Shown here piece by piece: positions 34,251-46,458 of a stretch of 64,000 bases of DNA. The notes below the pieces were generated by a model that made no database searches, had not been told where the DNA came from, and was given only the letters and a program-made list of their open reading frames with translations. The position numbers and the translations under genes were made by a program. The stretch spans positions 570,647-634,646 of the forward strand of contig KN832569.1 of NCBI GenBank assembly GCA_000827205.1, read 5' to 3'. Position 1 is the first letter of the stretch, and each line of letters begins with the position of its first letter. The stretch comes from Plicaturopsis crispa FD-325 SS-3. Its lineage: Eukaryota; Basidiomycota; Agaricomycetes; Amylocorticiales; Amylocorticiaceae.

Positions 34251-37200
34251 ATGCCTTACCATCGTATTCGTTCTCGTTCACCGCAACACCCTCCACCCGC
34301 ATACATCGCCAACCCACCTTCACCCATATTGCGTACAAATGGTCCCCCATCACCCATCCTACGCCCTTCGCCCTTGCGTACGCAATCTTCACGCTCGCTC
34401 GTCAGTATAATGGCTCCATCTTCGTCGTACCCTGCGACGCCAGCCAGCGCAACTCCCGCAAGTGAACGGGACTCCGACCCGTTCGCCACACCAGCGTCTT
34501 CGAATCCATACGTTACCGACGCGTATCCAACATATCCTCCATCGTCCAACCCCATCTCCATACCCGCGTCTGTGGCGGACCCTATCAACATGTCCTCGGT
34601 GCCAACGTCGCCCTCCATGTCCCCCGTACGCGTCCTGGCCGACGGTCGTCCTGCGGGTGGAACTACGCGCAATGGCGGCGGGTTTGGCTCGGGTAACAAG
34701 ACCCCAGGAGGTGGAGGTGGACCGAGCGGATACAAGACCCCGAGAAAGGTGCAGTGGGCGTTTGACGACAAGGTGGATGATAGGACGGACGGAGAGGCTG
34801 CCTGGGGCTGGGGGCGCGACGCTGAGGGGCGCCGGGAGCCCGTGGAGCGGGTCGGAAGCGTTACCTACGGTGGCGACCGTGGCGACCGTACGTCGACGTC
34901 GACAGCTACGCCCCGTGGTTTCGACGACCAGTCTGCGGGCCCGTCTCTGCGCAAAAGCGCGAGCGATGGCGCGTTCGTGTCCGTTCCTCTCACCGCTGGT
35001 GCTCCTGGCGGCCAGGGCTCGGACCTCAACTCCAGTGGCCAGGGCCCGGGCCCGCCCATCCTGCCACCACCCCCAAAGAACCTCGGCACCGCACACAAGA
35101 GTAACAGCGACTTGAGTCTCGCTCCGACGCATGCGCTGGACGAACATGCCCTGGATGTATGTGCTCTTCTACTCTATTTCCGTTCCGTGTTATCACACCA
35201 TGATCGTTCTTTCTTCTAAACCTTCTTTTGTTATCTATTCATTGATCCCGTTGAACGCTATTCTCACACGCAAATTTTTTCATAGCCGAATGCATTCGAG
35301 ACCCTCACGGACGCCCTTGAGCGACACAGATCGTCTTCACACAACTCGACGACACACCCTCGGCCGACTCACCTAAAGGCACCACCCCCTGGACTCAATC
35401 TTGACCTAGAAAACAGCACCGGAAACGATGCTAATGGTACAGGCATCCCCAAGTCGTCTGCGTTTCCAAATAGCAAGACGCTATCCCTACCGCCACCACC
35501 ACCCATTCCTGCATCGCAGACCCAGGCGTCCCCCGCAGCCAAGAAGAGCCGATTCTCCACCGCGTCGTGGCGCACCCCGAGGCCAATGCGGCTCTCCAAC
35601 TTCCCAGGCCTGCCTCGCACCGCCTCCGCGCAGAACGCAGCCACCACGAGCGCGAACACGGACACCAACGCGAGCGGATCGCCGGACTCGCCGGGCCTCC
35701 TGAGCCCGACGCACGAGGTCACGGGCGAACACTTCATCGACCCGGGCGAGTCCGCCGGGCTCCCGCTCCCTCTCCCGCAGACCGACAATCCCGACGTCGA
35801 CCCCGGTGAGTCGTACGCGCAGGACGCGGCCTCCAAGGTCGTCCGTGCACACACTGCGCAGCGCCGCAGCATCTGGGGCCGCTCGCGCTCACCCGCGACC
35901 GCCGTGCGGAACCGCAAGTCGAAGGGCAAGTCGCGCGACCCGCGCGATCCGGAGAAACGCCGCGCGGACGATCTAGAGCACAATGCCGCCTCGAGCGTGA
36001 GCTCGATCGACATCTCGGCGAATCCGCGGCTGAACGGGATGATGGGCGGCGGCGTGCTGTCGACGCTGCTCACGCTGTATGACGCGCAGCAGGCGGGCGG
36101 CAGCGTGTCCGGCGCGTCGACGCCCGCGACGCTCGGCGCGACCACGCCGGTGACGCAGCGCGACAGCTTTTCGTTCGATGTGCCTATGCCGGATCCGGAC
36201 AAGCCGTGGGTGAAGGCCGTCCCTCCGGAGGGAAGCAGCAGCCGGCCGAAGGCGAGGCCGCTGAGTGGCGAGGGCTGGGATGTGAAGCCGAAATGGGCGC
36301 AGCGGAAGCCGGTGACACCCGCTGCGGGCGTGCTGGGTGCGCTCATTGCGAGCACGGGCAATATCAGCGGTGTGGCTGCACCGACAGCGAGCACGCTCGC
36401 ACCGAACATCAAGCGGCCTGGGTACCATCTCAGTCGGTACAGTTTGGAGAGCGCGCCGACGAAGAAGAGTGGGGAGAGCAGCGGACGGATCCCGGCGAAG
36501 AATCTGAAGCGGCCCTCGAGCACGCATTTCGAGCGTGTCACTGATGGTGTCGTGGTCGGTGAGCCTGAAGGCCGGCCGAGTGGGTTCAGCGAGCGTACGA
36601 TGACAAACAATATCCGCCCGAGCGGATCGAGCTCGCCGATGAGCGAAGACAGCCATTCTGGCGGAGTCAGCGCGAGCGCGAGCACGGTTTGGGGCGGGGC
36701 GACTGTCACGGGCATCAGCACGGAGAAGCCCAACGGCATGGGACATAAGCGCAAGTGGACTGGCGTGCTGAAGGATCTCCCGCATGCGTACAGCAACCTC
36801 AAAAGCAGAGGGAGCACGCCGACGACGGAGGGCGGGGACGAGTGGCTTGAGGAGAAAGTGCAGTATCGCGAGGAGCAGAGGAAGGAGGAGCAGAAGAAGG
36901 AGCGCAGGCGCAAACGCAAGCAAGCAGAGGTCTATGTGCGTTATTTCTCATATGATCGTTCAGTTGGGCTGCGTTTTGACGGATTGGCTTGCAGATCACC
37001 CGGCATGTTGCGCAAATTCTACAACGACAAGAATTCGTGCTCAAGCTCACGCGTGCAATGATGATGTTCGGTGGGCCATCGCACCGATTGCAGGCGCAGA
37101 TTCAGTCGACCGCGCGCGTGCTCGACATCGAGCTCTCGTGCATGTACCTCCCGGACGTTATGCTGATCTCCTTCGACGACTCCGCGACCGGCACCTCGAA

Positions 37201-38495
37201 CATCAAGTTCATCCGCCAGGGCTCAGCGCTCGACCTCGGGAAACTGCAGGACTCTTACCACCTCTACTGGAAGGTCATCCACGACGAGCTCAGTGTCAGT
37301 GAGGCAAGCGCGGAGCTCGACGTCCTCATGCGCAAGAAACCTTTGTACAATTGGTGGCAGCTGGTCTTGATCGGCGCCATGTGCTCAGCATCAATCTGCA
37401 GTGTGTCCTTCAATGGCAGCTTTATCGACTGTCTCATCGTAGCTCCGCTTGGTGGCCTCCTCGTCGCCATCCAGCTGCTCAGTGTTCGCAACGAGCTGTA
37501 CTCCAATGTCTTTGAGTGCGTATCACCTCTTTCTCACCGCTGCATAATTTACTAACCACTTCCATCTCTCGCTGCAGAATCACTATTGCCACACTTCTCA
37601 GCTTCCTCGCGGCCGCGCTCGCGGCCTCGAGTCGTTTCTGCTACCCGGCTGTTGCATCAAGCTCCGTCGTGCTCATTCTTCCAGGCTTCATCGTGCTCAT
37701 CGGCGCCCTCGAAATCTCCTCCCGCAACATCGTTTCGGGCGCCGTGCGGCTGTGCTTTGCACTTATGTATTCCCTCTTCCTCGGGTTCGGTCTCGCGATC
37801 GGTGCAGAGGTGTACGAAAGTGTGACCTCCCACTCTATCGTCGGCGCGCAGGACTATTCGTGCACGAGCAGCCACGACCCCACCGGTCCTTGGTATCAGC
37901 AAACGCCTTCCATCTACTGGGCATTCCTCACCGTCCCCATGTACTCGCTATTCCTCAGTATGCGCCAGCAGGCGCCGTACAACCGAAAGGAGCTCGCGCT
38001 CCAGGTCGGGATCTCTTGTATTGGCTGGGTTACGAATCACTTCGCCGGAAAGAAGTTCGCCAACCAAAACGACATTAGCTCCGCTGTTGGGTATGTTTAT
38101 CTCCTTTCTGTAAATGCATGTGCCATCGACTTATGTTTTTGTCTAGTGCATTTGCAGTTGGTATCGTGTCAAACGTCTATGCGCGTTTCTTCTCTGGCAA
38201 TGCCTTTGTTGTGATGGTAAGTGCCATGTATTGCTCAATTATGGTCTGGTCCTGACATTTGTCCAAGATTACTGGTATCCTCTTCCAACTTCCGTCCGGT
38301 CTCGGTAACGGCGGTCTCCTCACGTTCGCGTCCCAGACGACCTCCGGCTCGTCCACATCCTATCTGAGCGGTTTTGAGACCGCACTCCAACTAATATCTG
38401 TCTCCATCGGTCTCACCGTCGGCCTTGGCATCGCCCTCGTCGTCGTCCATCCCATCCAGTCTCGCAGACGCGCCGGCGGAGTTTTCAGTCTGTGA
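34251..38495 (+). CDS. ThrE/PRM10-like multi-pass membrane protein
   Basis: Six exons (34251-35156, 35286-36935, 36995-37515, 37578-38090, 38147-38216, 38268-38495) give 1,295 residues in one open frame. The first 850 or so residues are Ser/Pro/Gly-rich and basic, probably a disordered cytosolic tail, ending in a charged Lys/Glu/Arg stretch. The conserved part starts QEFVLKLTRAMMMFGGPSHR and continues LDIELSCMYLPDVMLISFDD, typical of the ThrE (DUF1212) fold that includes yeast PRM10. About ten hydrophobic segments follow, including VVLILPGFIVLIGALEISSR and LGFGLAIGAEVYES. Near the end, GILFQLPSGLGNGG resembles the family's second helical half. Bacterial ThrE exports threonine; the substrate of the fungal proteins is not established. 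It ends RRRAGGVFSL. The ATG at 34251 is the first in frame; a later in-frame ATG (MAPSSSY, near 34410) is also possible. Confidence 0.88.
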
Positions 38496-39636
38496 GCCTC
38501 GGCAACGCCACCACACTTTCAACTCGTCAAAATGGTTTTGGTTTTTAATTCGTCAGCCGACGAACATATTCTATCGGGTTTCAACAACTTCCGTCATCTA
38601 TTCATATCCGTTCGTGCACCCATCCCATCGCCGAACGCGCTGTATTATCCCCTGCCCCGCTCCTGCCTGCCTGCTCTCAGTTTCCCCTGCATAAAAACTT
38701 GCCGCACTGTTACACTTCGCATGGACTATATTAGATGCGCCGTTCCCCGTCTTATTTTCATCTTGCTTTACTCCGTTCCGTCTCGTCCGTCCATTCCTTA
38801 TCAGCTATCTCACCCCATCCACACTCATCCTTACCCCCCGTCCCCGTCCCACTGCATTACATTATACATCCTCATCCATCCTACTTAGAAGCTAGACGTC
38901 TCTCATCCGCTCACGATCGGGCTCTCCTTCCACTGCCATAGACTCCCCGCACTGCCCACCCACTACTGCTACTTTGTACTATATACGTACGCGTTCTGGA
39001 CACATAGACTTCATCATGACTTTTTTCTTTTCCATCTGGCCTTCATCCGCTCGTTCGCGCGCGCCTCTCCGCGCGATTTCTCGTTCTATGGTACTTACAT
39101 GAATTACAAGGGTTTCTATTTCTCGTCTTGCGTGCAAAGCATGATATTGGAAGCAGATTGATCAACTTGTCAAGATAATTACGACGACCGCTACATTGCA
39201 ATTCGGACCTCGCCTCCTGCCAGTCCACTGCCGGTGGTCCACAGCCTCATCTACGTCCTGGTTGTCCCGGCACAGCACCATGGATCTGCACTACGAAAGA
39301 CTCGTTATATCTATTATCTTGCACGCATTTTCTGCAATGAACACTGGACAGCCCCAAGTGATCTGCATTGCAAGGGGCATCAGCTGTAAGCCAACTGAGG
39401 CCAATTGCAACTTGGCGTGCTCGACATCTGATGGAGATGCGGGTTTGCAAGTCGGTGCCTACCAATGTGCACGACGGTGTGTGCGCCTGTATAAATGCTC
39501 TTGTAGCCAAGATGAGCAGCTCACGCGGTCTACTTTGCTCCTCATTCCCTAGGTTATAACACTTGACAGCGCCGCTGGTCCGACGTCTCACGACCCCCCT
39601 ACGTTCTCTACATCCCTCCTGCTGCCGCCAGCCGCC
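38496..39636. other. 1.1-kb intergenic stretch
   Basis: This stretch holds the 3' UTR of the ThrE-family gene, a C- and T-rich segment at 38640-38900, and the promoter of the secreted PLC-like gene. A 118-codon plus ORF (39196-39552) lacks family motifs and I do not treat it as a gene. Confidence 0.5.
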
Positions 39637-40795
39637 ATGCATTTCCTCTCCTTCATCACATTCGCTCTACTTTCCACCTTCGCATCGGCATCGGCCATAC
39701 CGCGCGCGGCGACGGTGTGCAACGGGCACGCGGAACTGTGCGACCGCTCGTACGGCAACGTCACGTTCGTCGGCGCGCACGACTCGTTCGCGTTCAGCGA
39801 GGACCCCCTCGCGCTCGCCGCGGACCAGCGCGTGGACATCACGTCCCAGCTAAACCTCGGCGTGCGCCTGCTGCAGGCGCAGTCGCACAACCACAGCGGC
39901 ACCATCAATTTCTGCCACACCAGTACGTATCCCCGTGTTCCACGATTTGCAGCCGATTCCATGCTAATGCAGATGCGATCCAGGCTGCGTAGGTCAAGCC
40001 ACGTCTTAATCTGCGCACGCTACTGACCGCAGAATGATACAGCTGCTGTTCAACGGCGGGACGGTCTCTGACTACCTGAAGACCGTGAAGGCCTGGCTCG
40101 ACACGAACCCGAACGAAGTGCTCACGCTCCTCTTCACGAACCCCGACGGCGCCTCGCTCAAGGAGCAGTGGGACCCGGCATTCAAATCCGCGGGCATCGA
40201 TGCGCTCGCGTACGTCCCGCCGAGCCTCCCCGTCGCCCAGAAGGACTGGCCGACCCTCGGTGCGCTCCTCGACAGCGGTAAGCGCGTCGTCGTGTTCATG
40301 GACACCGGCGCGGATACTACGCAGGTGCCGTACATCCTCCCCGAGTTCCCCAACGTGCGTCGTTTTTTTCTGTTTCGTCTATTCCACGAGGGCGGGCGCT
40401 GACGAAAAGGATGCGAAAGATTTGGGAGACGCCGTTCACGGTGACGGACAAGAGCTTCCCGTGCTCGGTCGACCGCACGGCGGGCCCGCTCGCAAACGAC
40501 GCACACATGTACATGATCAACCACTCTCTGAACAAAGACGTGCTCGGCACGGGCATCGACATCAGCGACCCCTGGGACGCGGCCACCACGAACGGGCTCA
40601 CCTCGTGCGTCCTTCCTCTTCCTCGTCCTCGCTGGTGCGTGATACTGACACGAACGTGCGTCTGGCAGGATATTCGCGCACGCGAACGGCTGTGCACAGT
40701 TCGCGGACGGCCGCGCGCCGAACTTCCTGCTGCTCGACTTTGTGAACATCGGCGAGGGGTTCAAGGCAGCGGACACCCTCAATGGGTTCGCGTGA
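39637..40795 (+). CDS. Secreted PLC-like phosphodiesterase, copy 1
   Basis: The product has a signal peptide (MHFLSFITFALLSTFASASA) followed by the PLC-like TIM-barrel fold of fungal secreted phosphodiesterases. Motifs are CDRSYGNVTFVGAHDSFAF, with a probable catalytic His, LNLGVRLLQAQSHN, and VLTLLFTNPDGASL. Later come SGKRVVVFMDTGAD, DKSFPCSVDRTAGPL, MYMINHSLN and PNFLLLDFVNIGEGF. Proposed exons are 39637-39922, 39984-39988, 40043-40354, 40420-40604 and 40669-40795, giving 304 residues. The 5-nt second exon is needed to keep frame and restores the CHTSC motif found in the paralog. The substrate is unknown; relatives are annotated as PI-PLC X-like. The paralog at 41152-42259 points towards it. 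Confidence 0.85.
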
Positions 40796-41151
40796 TGTGT
40801 AACGATTTCTCTTGGGATTTGGTGTACTTTGCACGGTGTTGTTGTTATCTTTGTTGTTTTTGGGCTATTTATTGGGTTCACCTGCTGTTCAGCCTTTGAT
40901 TTTTCAAGGAAGCAATTCAGCAATGCGTTCAGCGCTTCGAGGGTACACACCTTCTCAGCACCTACTTATGTCGATGACTTCCAGGTACGTTGGCCGCACA
41001 ACCCGATATAAATAAGTGTAAGTATATATGCGCGGTCAATGGACGTAGAGAGCAACGTGAACGTCGTTTTAGCCCGTAAGTGCCCTTATCCCTTTCCCGG
41101 AAAATGCCAAAGACGGTGCTGACGATTCCCGTCAGACAGCGCTGGAGTCCC

Positions 41152-42259
41152 TTAGAACCCGTTAAGCGTGTCGGCAGCCTGCGCGCCCTGCCCGATGTTC
41201 ACAAAGTCCATCAGGATGAAATTCGGCGCGCGCCCGTCGGCGAACTGTGTGCAGTTGTTCGCGTGGGCGAAGATCCTGCGGGTGAGATTGTATTAGCGGC
41301 GTGTTACGGCAAGGCGAGGGGGTTGCGATAGAAGAAAGAAAGTGGGTACTCACGACTCGAGCCCGTTGGTGGTCGGCGCGTCTTCGGGGTCGCTTGTGAT
41401 GATTCCAGTGCCGAGCAGGTTGGTGTTCAGCGAGTGGTTGATCATGTACATGTGCTCATCATTCGGGAGCGGGCCCGCAGTACGGTCGACAGAGCACGGG
41501 AACGACGCATCGGTCACCGAGAACGGCGTCTCCCATATCTGCAGCGTCCATGATCAGCACCAGCGACTATGGACCGAAAATACTTAGAAACGCACGTTGG
41601 GGAACTCCTGCTGGATATACGGCACCGTGCCGCCGTCGCTGCCGTCCGCGCCCGCGTCGAGGAACACGACAACGCGCTTGCCGCTGTTGATCAGCTCGCC
41701 CAGGGTCGGCCAGTCGCTCTGTTTCATGGGCGTCGACGGCGGGACGTATGCCATCGCGTCGATGCCGGCGGACTTAAACGCGGGGTCCCACTGCCCTGGG
41801 AGCGACGCGCCGTCGGGGTTGGTGAAGAGCAGCGTGAGGACTTCATTGGGGTTCGCGTCAAGCCAGGTCTTCACCTCCGCGAGGTAGTCCGCGACGGTGC
41901 CCCCATTGAAGAGCGCCTGCGCACAACGTGAGCCAAGCTCCGGACGGTCAGTAGGGTAAAGGGGGACGCACGCAGCTGGTGTGGCAGAAGTTGATGGTGT
42001 CGCTGTGGTTGTGGGCCTGCGCCTGGAGGAGGCGCACGCCGAGGTTGAGCTGCTGCGTGATGTTCACCTCCTGGTCGCGCGCGAGCGCGAGCGGGTCGCT
42101 GCTGAACGCGAACGAGTCGTGCGCGCCGAAGAACGTGATGTTACCGTACGAGCGGTCGCACAGCTCCGCGTGGCCGTTGCAGACCGTCGCGTCGCGCGCG
42201 GGGAGCACAGCAGCGCTGGCGTAGGTGGCGGCGGCGGCGAGGAGGGCGAAGACGTGCAT
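41152..42259 (-). CDS. Secreted PLC-like phosphodiesterase, copy 2
   Basis: This paralog of the neighbouring gene lies in convergent orientation. The signal peptide is MHVFALLAAAATYASAAVLP. The mature part begins RDATVCNGHAELCDRSYGN and has ITFFGAHDSFAF, CHTSC, ALFNGGTVADYLAEVKTW and VLTLLFTNPDGASL. It continues with SGKRVVVFLDAGADGSDGG, DASFPCSVDRTAGPL and APNFILMDFVNIGQGAQAAD, ending TLNGF. The intron after CHTSC has an ordinary donor and acceptor, unlike the micro-exon arrangement in copy 1. The two later introns match copy 1 in position and phase, showing a local duplication. The two stop codons are about 360 bp apart. Confidence 0.88.
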
Positions 42260-43211
42260 GGAGGGGGAGGGGGCGGTGGGCAGCGGAGATGCATTCACGA
42301 CAGAATATGTACCCAGACAGCCGAAGCTGGAAGAGAAGCGGATGGGGAGCACATGAGAGTGGATGCTCGGTGTTCTGCGCACGCATGTGCCATGAGACTC
42401 ACCTGATGTGTTTATTTGAAGTACACCAATAAACAACAGACGGAAGCCGTGAAACCCATACGCAGCATACAGTGGATGTCGATCATGATCATCTTGCACC
42501 GACGGCCTAAACAAAATTGATGCGATGGCAATATGATGAAATGTTTCCAGACCACCGCACCCGCGACAGAGCGACCTCATCTTGGCGGTCCAGATAGAAA
42601 AATGGTACGTAACGCCTTACCTCGGGTACAGGCAAACGACACGGGCAAGGGGGTTGAAGGAACCGGTTCTCAAGATCTCAATGCCATGCTGAGGTGTTTG
42701 ATTGAAGCAAGCTCCATGATTCGTCAATTGGGTCAGGAAATAAGGAGCAAAGCACTCACCATAGAGAAGGGTATAGCTCTATGCTTGAGTCCAGAGCGTT
42801 GGCTCAAATTGTCTATCGAGCCCTATAACGCACCTGTACTGCGGCGCAAGACTGCGGCGTCGTGGTGGCATTTGGCAGCCAAGTAGATGTCACTTCTGAG
42901 GGAGCTGTCCTGCCGGGCGCTTGCGCGTATCTGTCAGTATGCACGGCTCCCGAAAGGCAGGCAAAGTTGTGCACATACGGAGATTCGTTACAGTGTTGAC
43001 GTTGGTGTGAGGTCTGGTATTGAGGTTCCCAAGCCTTAGCGCGCGCCATTTTTTATCTTGGATTCATCGATTGGTACGGGTATAAGACATACAACACATT
43101 GCTACGGCAGAGCATTTGGTCGGAGAAAAGGCAGTAAACAGGAAAATTGGCTACAATACGCCATTCAGTGTGTGTATAGACGCCGATGCACCGAAGAATA
43201 AACACTAACCG
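42260..43211. other. Intergenic stretch between PLC-like copy 2 and the EF-hand gene
   Basis: About 950 bp contain the promoter of the second PLC-like gene and the 3' end of the EF-hand gene. A 117-codon plus ORF (42533-42886) and a 55-codon frame overlapping its end (42834-43000) show no recognisable motif and have no clear splice partner. I leave them unassigned. Confidence 0.4.
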
Positions 43212-46200
43212 CTAGTTTGCTGCCTTGCCATCGTTCGGGGCGCCATCATCACTCGTTGCACTAGTCGGTTTCAGGAATACCGGCGAGTCCTTGACAATCT
43301 CCACCAGTCCCCTCACTTCCGTCTCGAGTGAAGCTACCTGTTTCATCAGCTGATCGATCTGCGCAAAACGGCGTAGTTGAGCAAAGACGGTGAGTATGCA
43401 GCGACATCAACATGGGCCGACCTTGTCGGTTTCTAGTCTGATGCCGTGGATATCATCATCGTTGGTGTTCCAAAGTTTTCGCAGCTTGCCCAGAGGATTT
43501 CCCGTCTTTTGCAGCTATTGTACTGTCAGCTTTTCAGAGCAAAAAAAGCGCGAGGCCGTTGAGGTGTGTACGCACTTCTTTGTACCAGCCCTTGTAGAGT
43601 CCGCCTGCAAAGCAGTCCATCTGGAGAGAGACTTCCCTGCGTTGTTGCTTCCATCCATGGATGAGGTCGAACATCCGGTCGTTGAAGGCATAGAACAGCG
43701 TCAGCAAAGTCCGTGCCATAGCGCGGAACTCCGCGGCGTCCACAATTTCGGTCTGGGCGGTAACAAAAACTTCACGATGATGCTCGAGCAAGATGACTAG
43801 GAGAGGCATGATGGACTGTGTGATGATGAATGAGCGTATGAGACGACTTCGTGGTCAGACGGGCCCACTAGTTCAATCCGCCGCGCTCGGCGTATTCCCT
43901 TCATCGCATTTCTAAAGTCGTGCTTGTCCTCGAACGTCCACTGCACAGAGGCTAGCATAGTCGTAATGCGGTTGTTCTCCGACACCATATATTCTCCTCG
44001 CAGACAGTCAAGTGTTAAAATTTGTTCCGATGCATCACCGGGGCGCGAGTGTTGCGTGGCATCGCGTTCGAAACTGTCCAGGAAAACGGGCTTCACGAAG
44101 GCGAGAACCTTGAGGTACTCCTCGATCTGTTCCTGAGAGGATTCCTGACACAACGCCGCAGCATCCTGAATGGCGGGAACGGCTTTCAAGAGCTCACGGT
44201 GGCATCTTGATACGATGCATGTTAGACGAAAGAAAGGATGTATCCGGCATTACTCACTGGATAGTATTATCATGCCATCCCTTTGCCCAACTTGAAAGTT
44301 TATGATCAAGATGTTCAATAAAACGAAAGTGAAAACGGCTTACAAGGCAAGCCACTGCGGAATTGACCAACCAGTGGGGAGGGCCCTCAGGAATCTGTTC
44401 ACCTCGTGGACAGATAAGTACCCACTTCCGTCAGCGTCGATGGCATCCGCAATCGCGCCGTGATCTGTGAGTGCAATTGCTTGTAACGCTTTAAGATTCA
44501 AGAAAAGTGTGAATGTCACTCACACATGACCTTGGACAGAATTCTCAGGGTCCACATATCTGGCGGAGGTTTCTGTGTCGTCTTCTTGATGTCCCAAAAC
44601 TGAGCCCTAAAGTAGTCATGGATCGCTAGGATGGCAGTTTGGTGGTTGCACAACTAAAACATTGGGCTTGACGCACCATCGACGAAAATGCGGGATTTCA
44701 CGCTCATTCTCCATTCCTAAAGACGAAGTTAAGAAGGGCGATACTCTACAGAGGATAACAACGCTTACAGATTCTGTAGACTGTCAGCATTTCGTAAGGG
44801 TAGCAATATAAGGAAACCCACCTTTCCAAACCTTTTTCACATCCACATTTTCGATATTGTCATGCGGACCAGCATCAAGCTATAAGTACATGAGGCATAC
44901 TTCTGAATGCAATAGGTGCGATGGTAACGTACACGATTTATGAGGGTTTCAGTCGAATCAGCGATATCTTGTTTGACACTGTCGATTGCGTTGTCAATTT
45001 CCTTGCTCGACTGGCGGCTGAGAGAACGGGGAGGCGTCAAAACTGGAAAGCTGGATGGACAAAACGGAGTTCTTACAAGGCATCCGCGAGGAGCTGGTCT
45101 AGATCTTCTCGAACCCTCATCTTCAACGAATCATCGATTTTTTCGCCGTAAATCTTGGCTAGCTTTGTCAGATGTTCGTCACTCTGTAATGCGAACAAGG
45201 TTTCTGTGAGATCATGTGCGACACTCTCAATATCACATTACCTGCACGACTGCGTCAGAGCCACCGTGCTGAGCCATGTACATCAGCGCCTGTTTATCTT
45301 GCACGGTCCTGATATCCTCCAGCGCCGAAAGCACAGCGTGCATATCGAGGCTCATGCCCGCAACCTGGACGTGTGTCTCATGAATTTGTTTTGTGCTGCG
45401 ATAGCTCAACAGGCTTTCAAGACTTTGCTTCCGCGCCTCGATATTGTCGGCGTATTTTTGAAGTTTCTTCTTGTATTTGCTCGAGTAACAGATCCGAACT
45501 ATTTTGAGATTATCAGTAAATGCTGATGTAGGAAGAGGCGCCACTCTCACAGGTCTTCCGTGAGTCATCATAATACGTGCTGCAGTACCAGCCGCGAACG
45601 TGTCAGCCATGACTTGAATGATGAAATATGAGCACGCACCATGAGAATCGTCCTGCAATGATGTCAGATATAGAGTAGGAGGAGACAAGGTCGCACTAGA
45701 TCTAAACGTACCAAAGTCTGCTATAAGTGCATCGATAGCTTCGAGTTCGTCTTGTAACAGTTTAGTAATCCCGTCGCCTACTGCGTCTATCTCTTGTGAC
45801 AGATATCGCATGCAATAGATTAATCGAGCCTGTGTAAGTTGCATTGGGTTGGCAAGGGGTTTGGATCATTCACCAGATAGTCCGTACCATGTAATACCAT
45901 ACAAAGACGATTTTCTCGTCATTCTCGAAGCGCTGCATCTCGAGTTGAATGACGGCCTAAGCAATGAAGATATGGATCGGTGAGTTTTTCTGGACCCCAT
46001 GGATGGACCAGCGTACCTTGAACGACATTACAGCTGCCTATTTCACACATATCCGATATAAGTAACAGACCCTCCCGGGTATTGTGAGGCCATACCTTTG
46101 CGACAGGATACACATCGACAATTTCTTCAGCAACGCCTAATATCTGACTACAGAGGCTGAGGATTCTCCTTGCTTTCAGATCATGCTTCCTGTTGTTGCC

Positions 46201-46458
46201 AGCCACTGGAACAAATTGAATGATGCTTGTGTCCCAGAAATCGTGAATCAACTCACATATCTCCTTCATCAGCCCTTCTGCCTGATCCAAACAGACTTGC
46301 GCTGTGCCGTTCGTATCGGTGACACCTACGAGAAACGCATCAATCGTAAGCGTGAGTGTTATATGGTATGTTATGAGAATGAAAACTAGATACGACTAAC
46401 CGAAGGCTGTGACGGGAGCCTTTGCATCGGCTGCATGTTTGGGCTCGGTGGAAGACAT
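43212..46458 (-). CDS. EF-hand protein with a long helical fungal N-terminal region
   Basis: The gene starts MSSTEPKHAADAKAPVTAFG and runs through many short exons to EIVKDSPVFLKPTSATSDDG and then GAPNDGKAAN. The first half is helix-rich (QAEGLMKEICELIHDFWDTS, YCMRYLSQEIDAVGDGITKL, KYKKKLQKYADNIEARKQSL). One canonical EF-hand is visible near 44400-44450: DADGSGYLSVHE, with Ca2+ ligands at loop positions 1, 3, 5, 9 and 12, followed by VNRFLRALPTGWSIPQWLA. The second half is again helical (QEQIEEYLKVLAFVKPVFLD, ARTLLTLFYAFNDRMFDLIH) with a closing coiled-coil-like KIDQLMKQVASLETEVRGLV. The family is common and uncharacterised in Agaricomycetes. The architecture suggests a cytosolic calcium-responsive protein. 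No signal peptide or transmembrane segment is seen. Confidence 0.75.

Noticed and set aside
34389-35147. 252-codon minus ORF
   Set aside because: It is an antisense shadow of the first ThrE-family exon, with no motif.
35369-36919. 516-codon minus-strand ORF opposite the ThrE-family gene
   Set aside because: It is a mirror of the GC-rich, biased coding exon on the plus strand. Its sequence has no family motif, while the plus strand encodes a continuous conserved protein.
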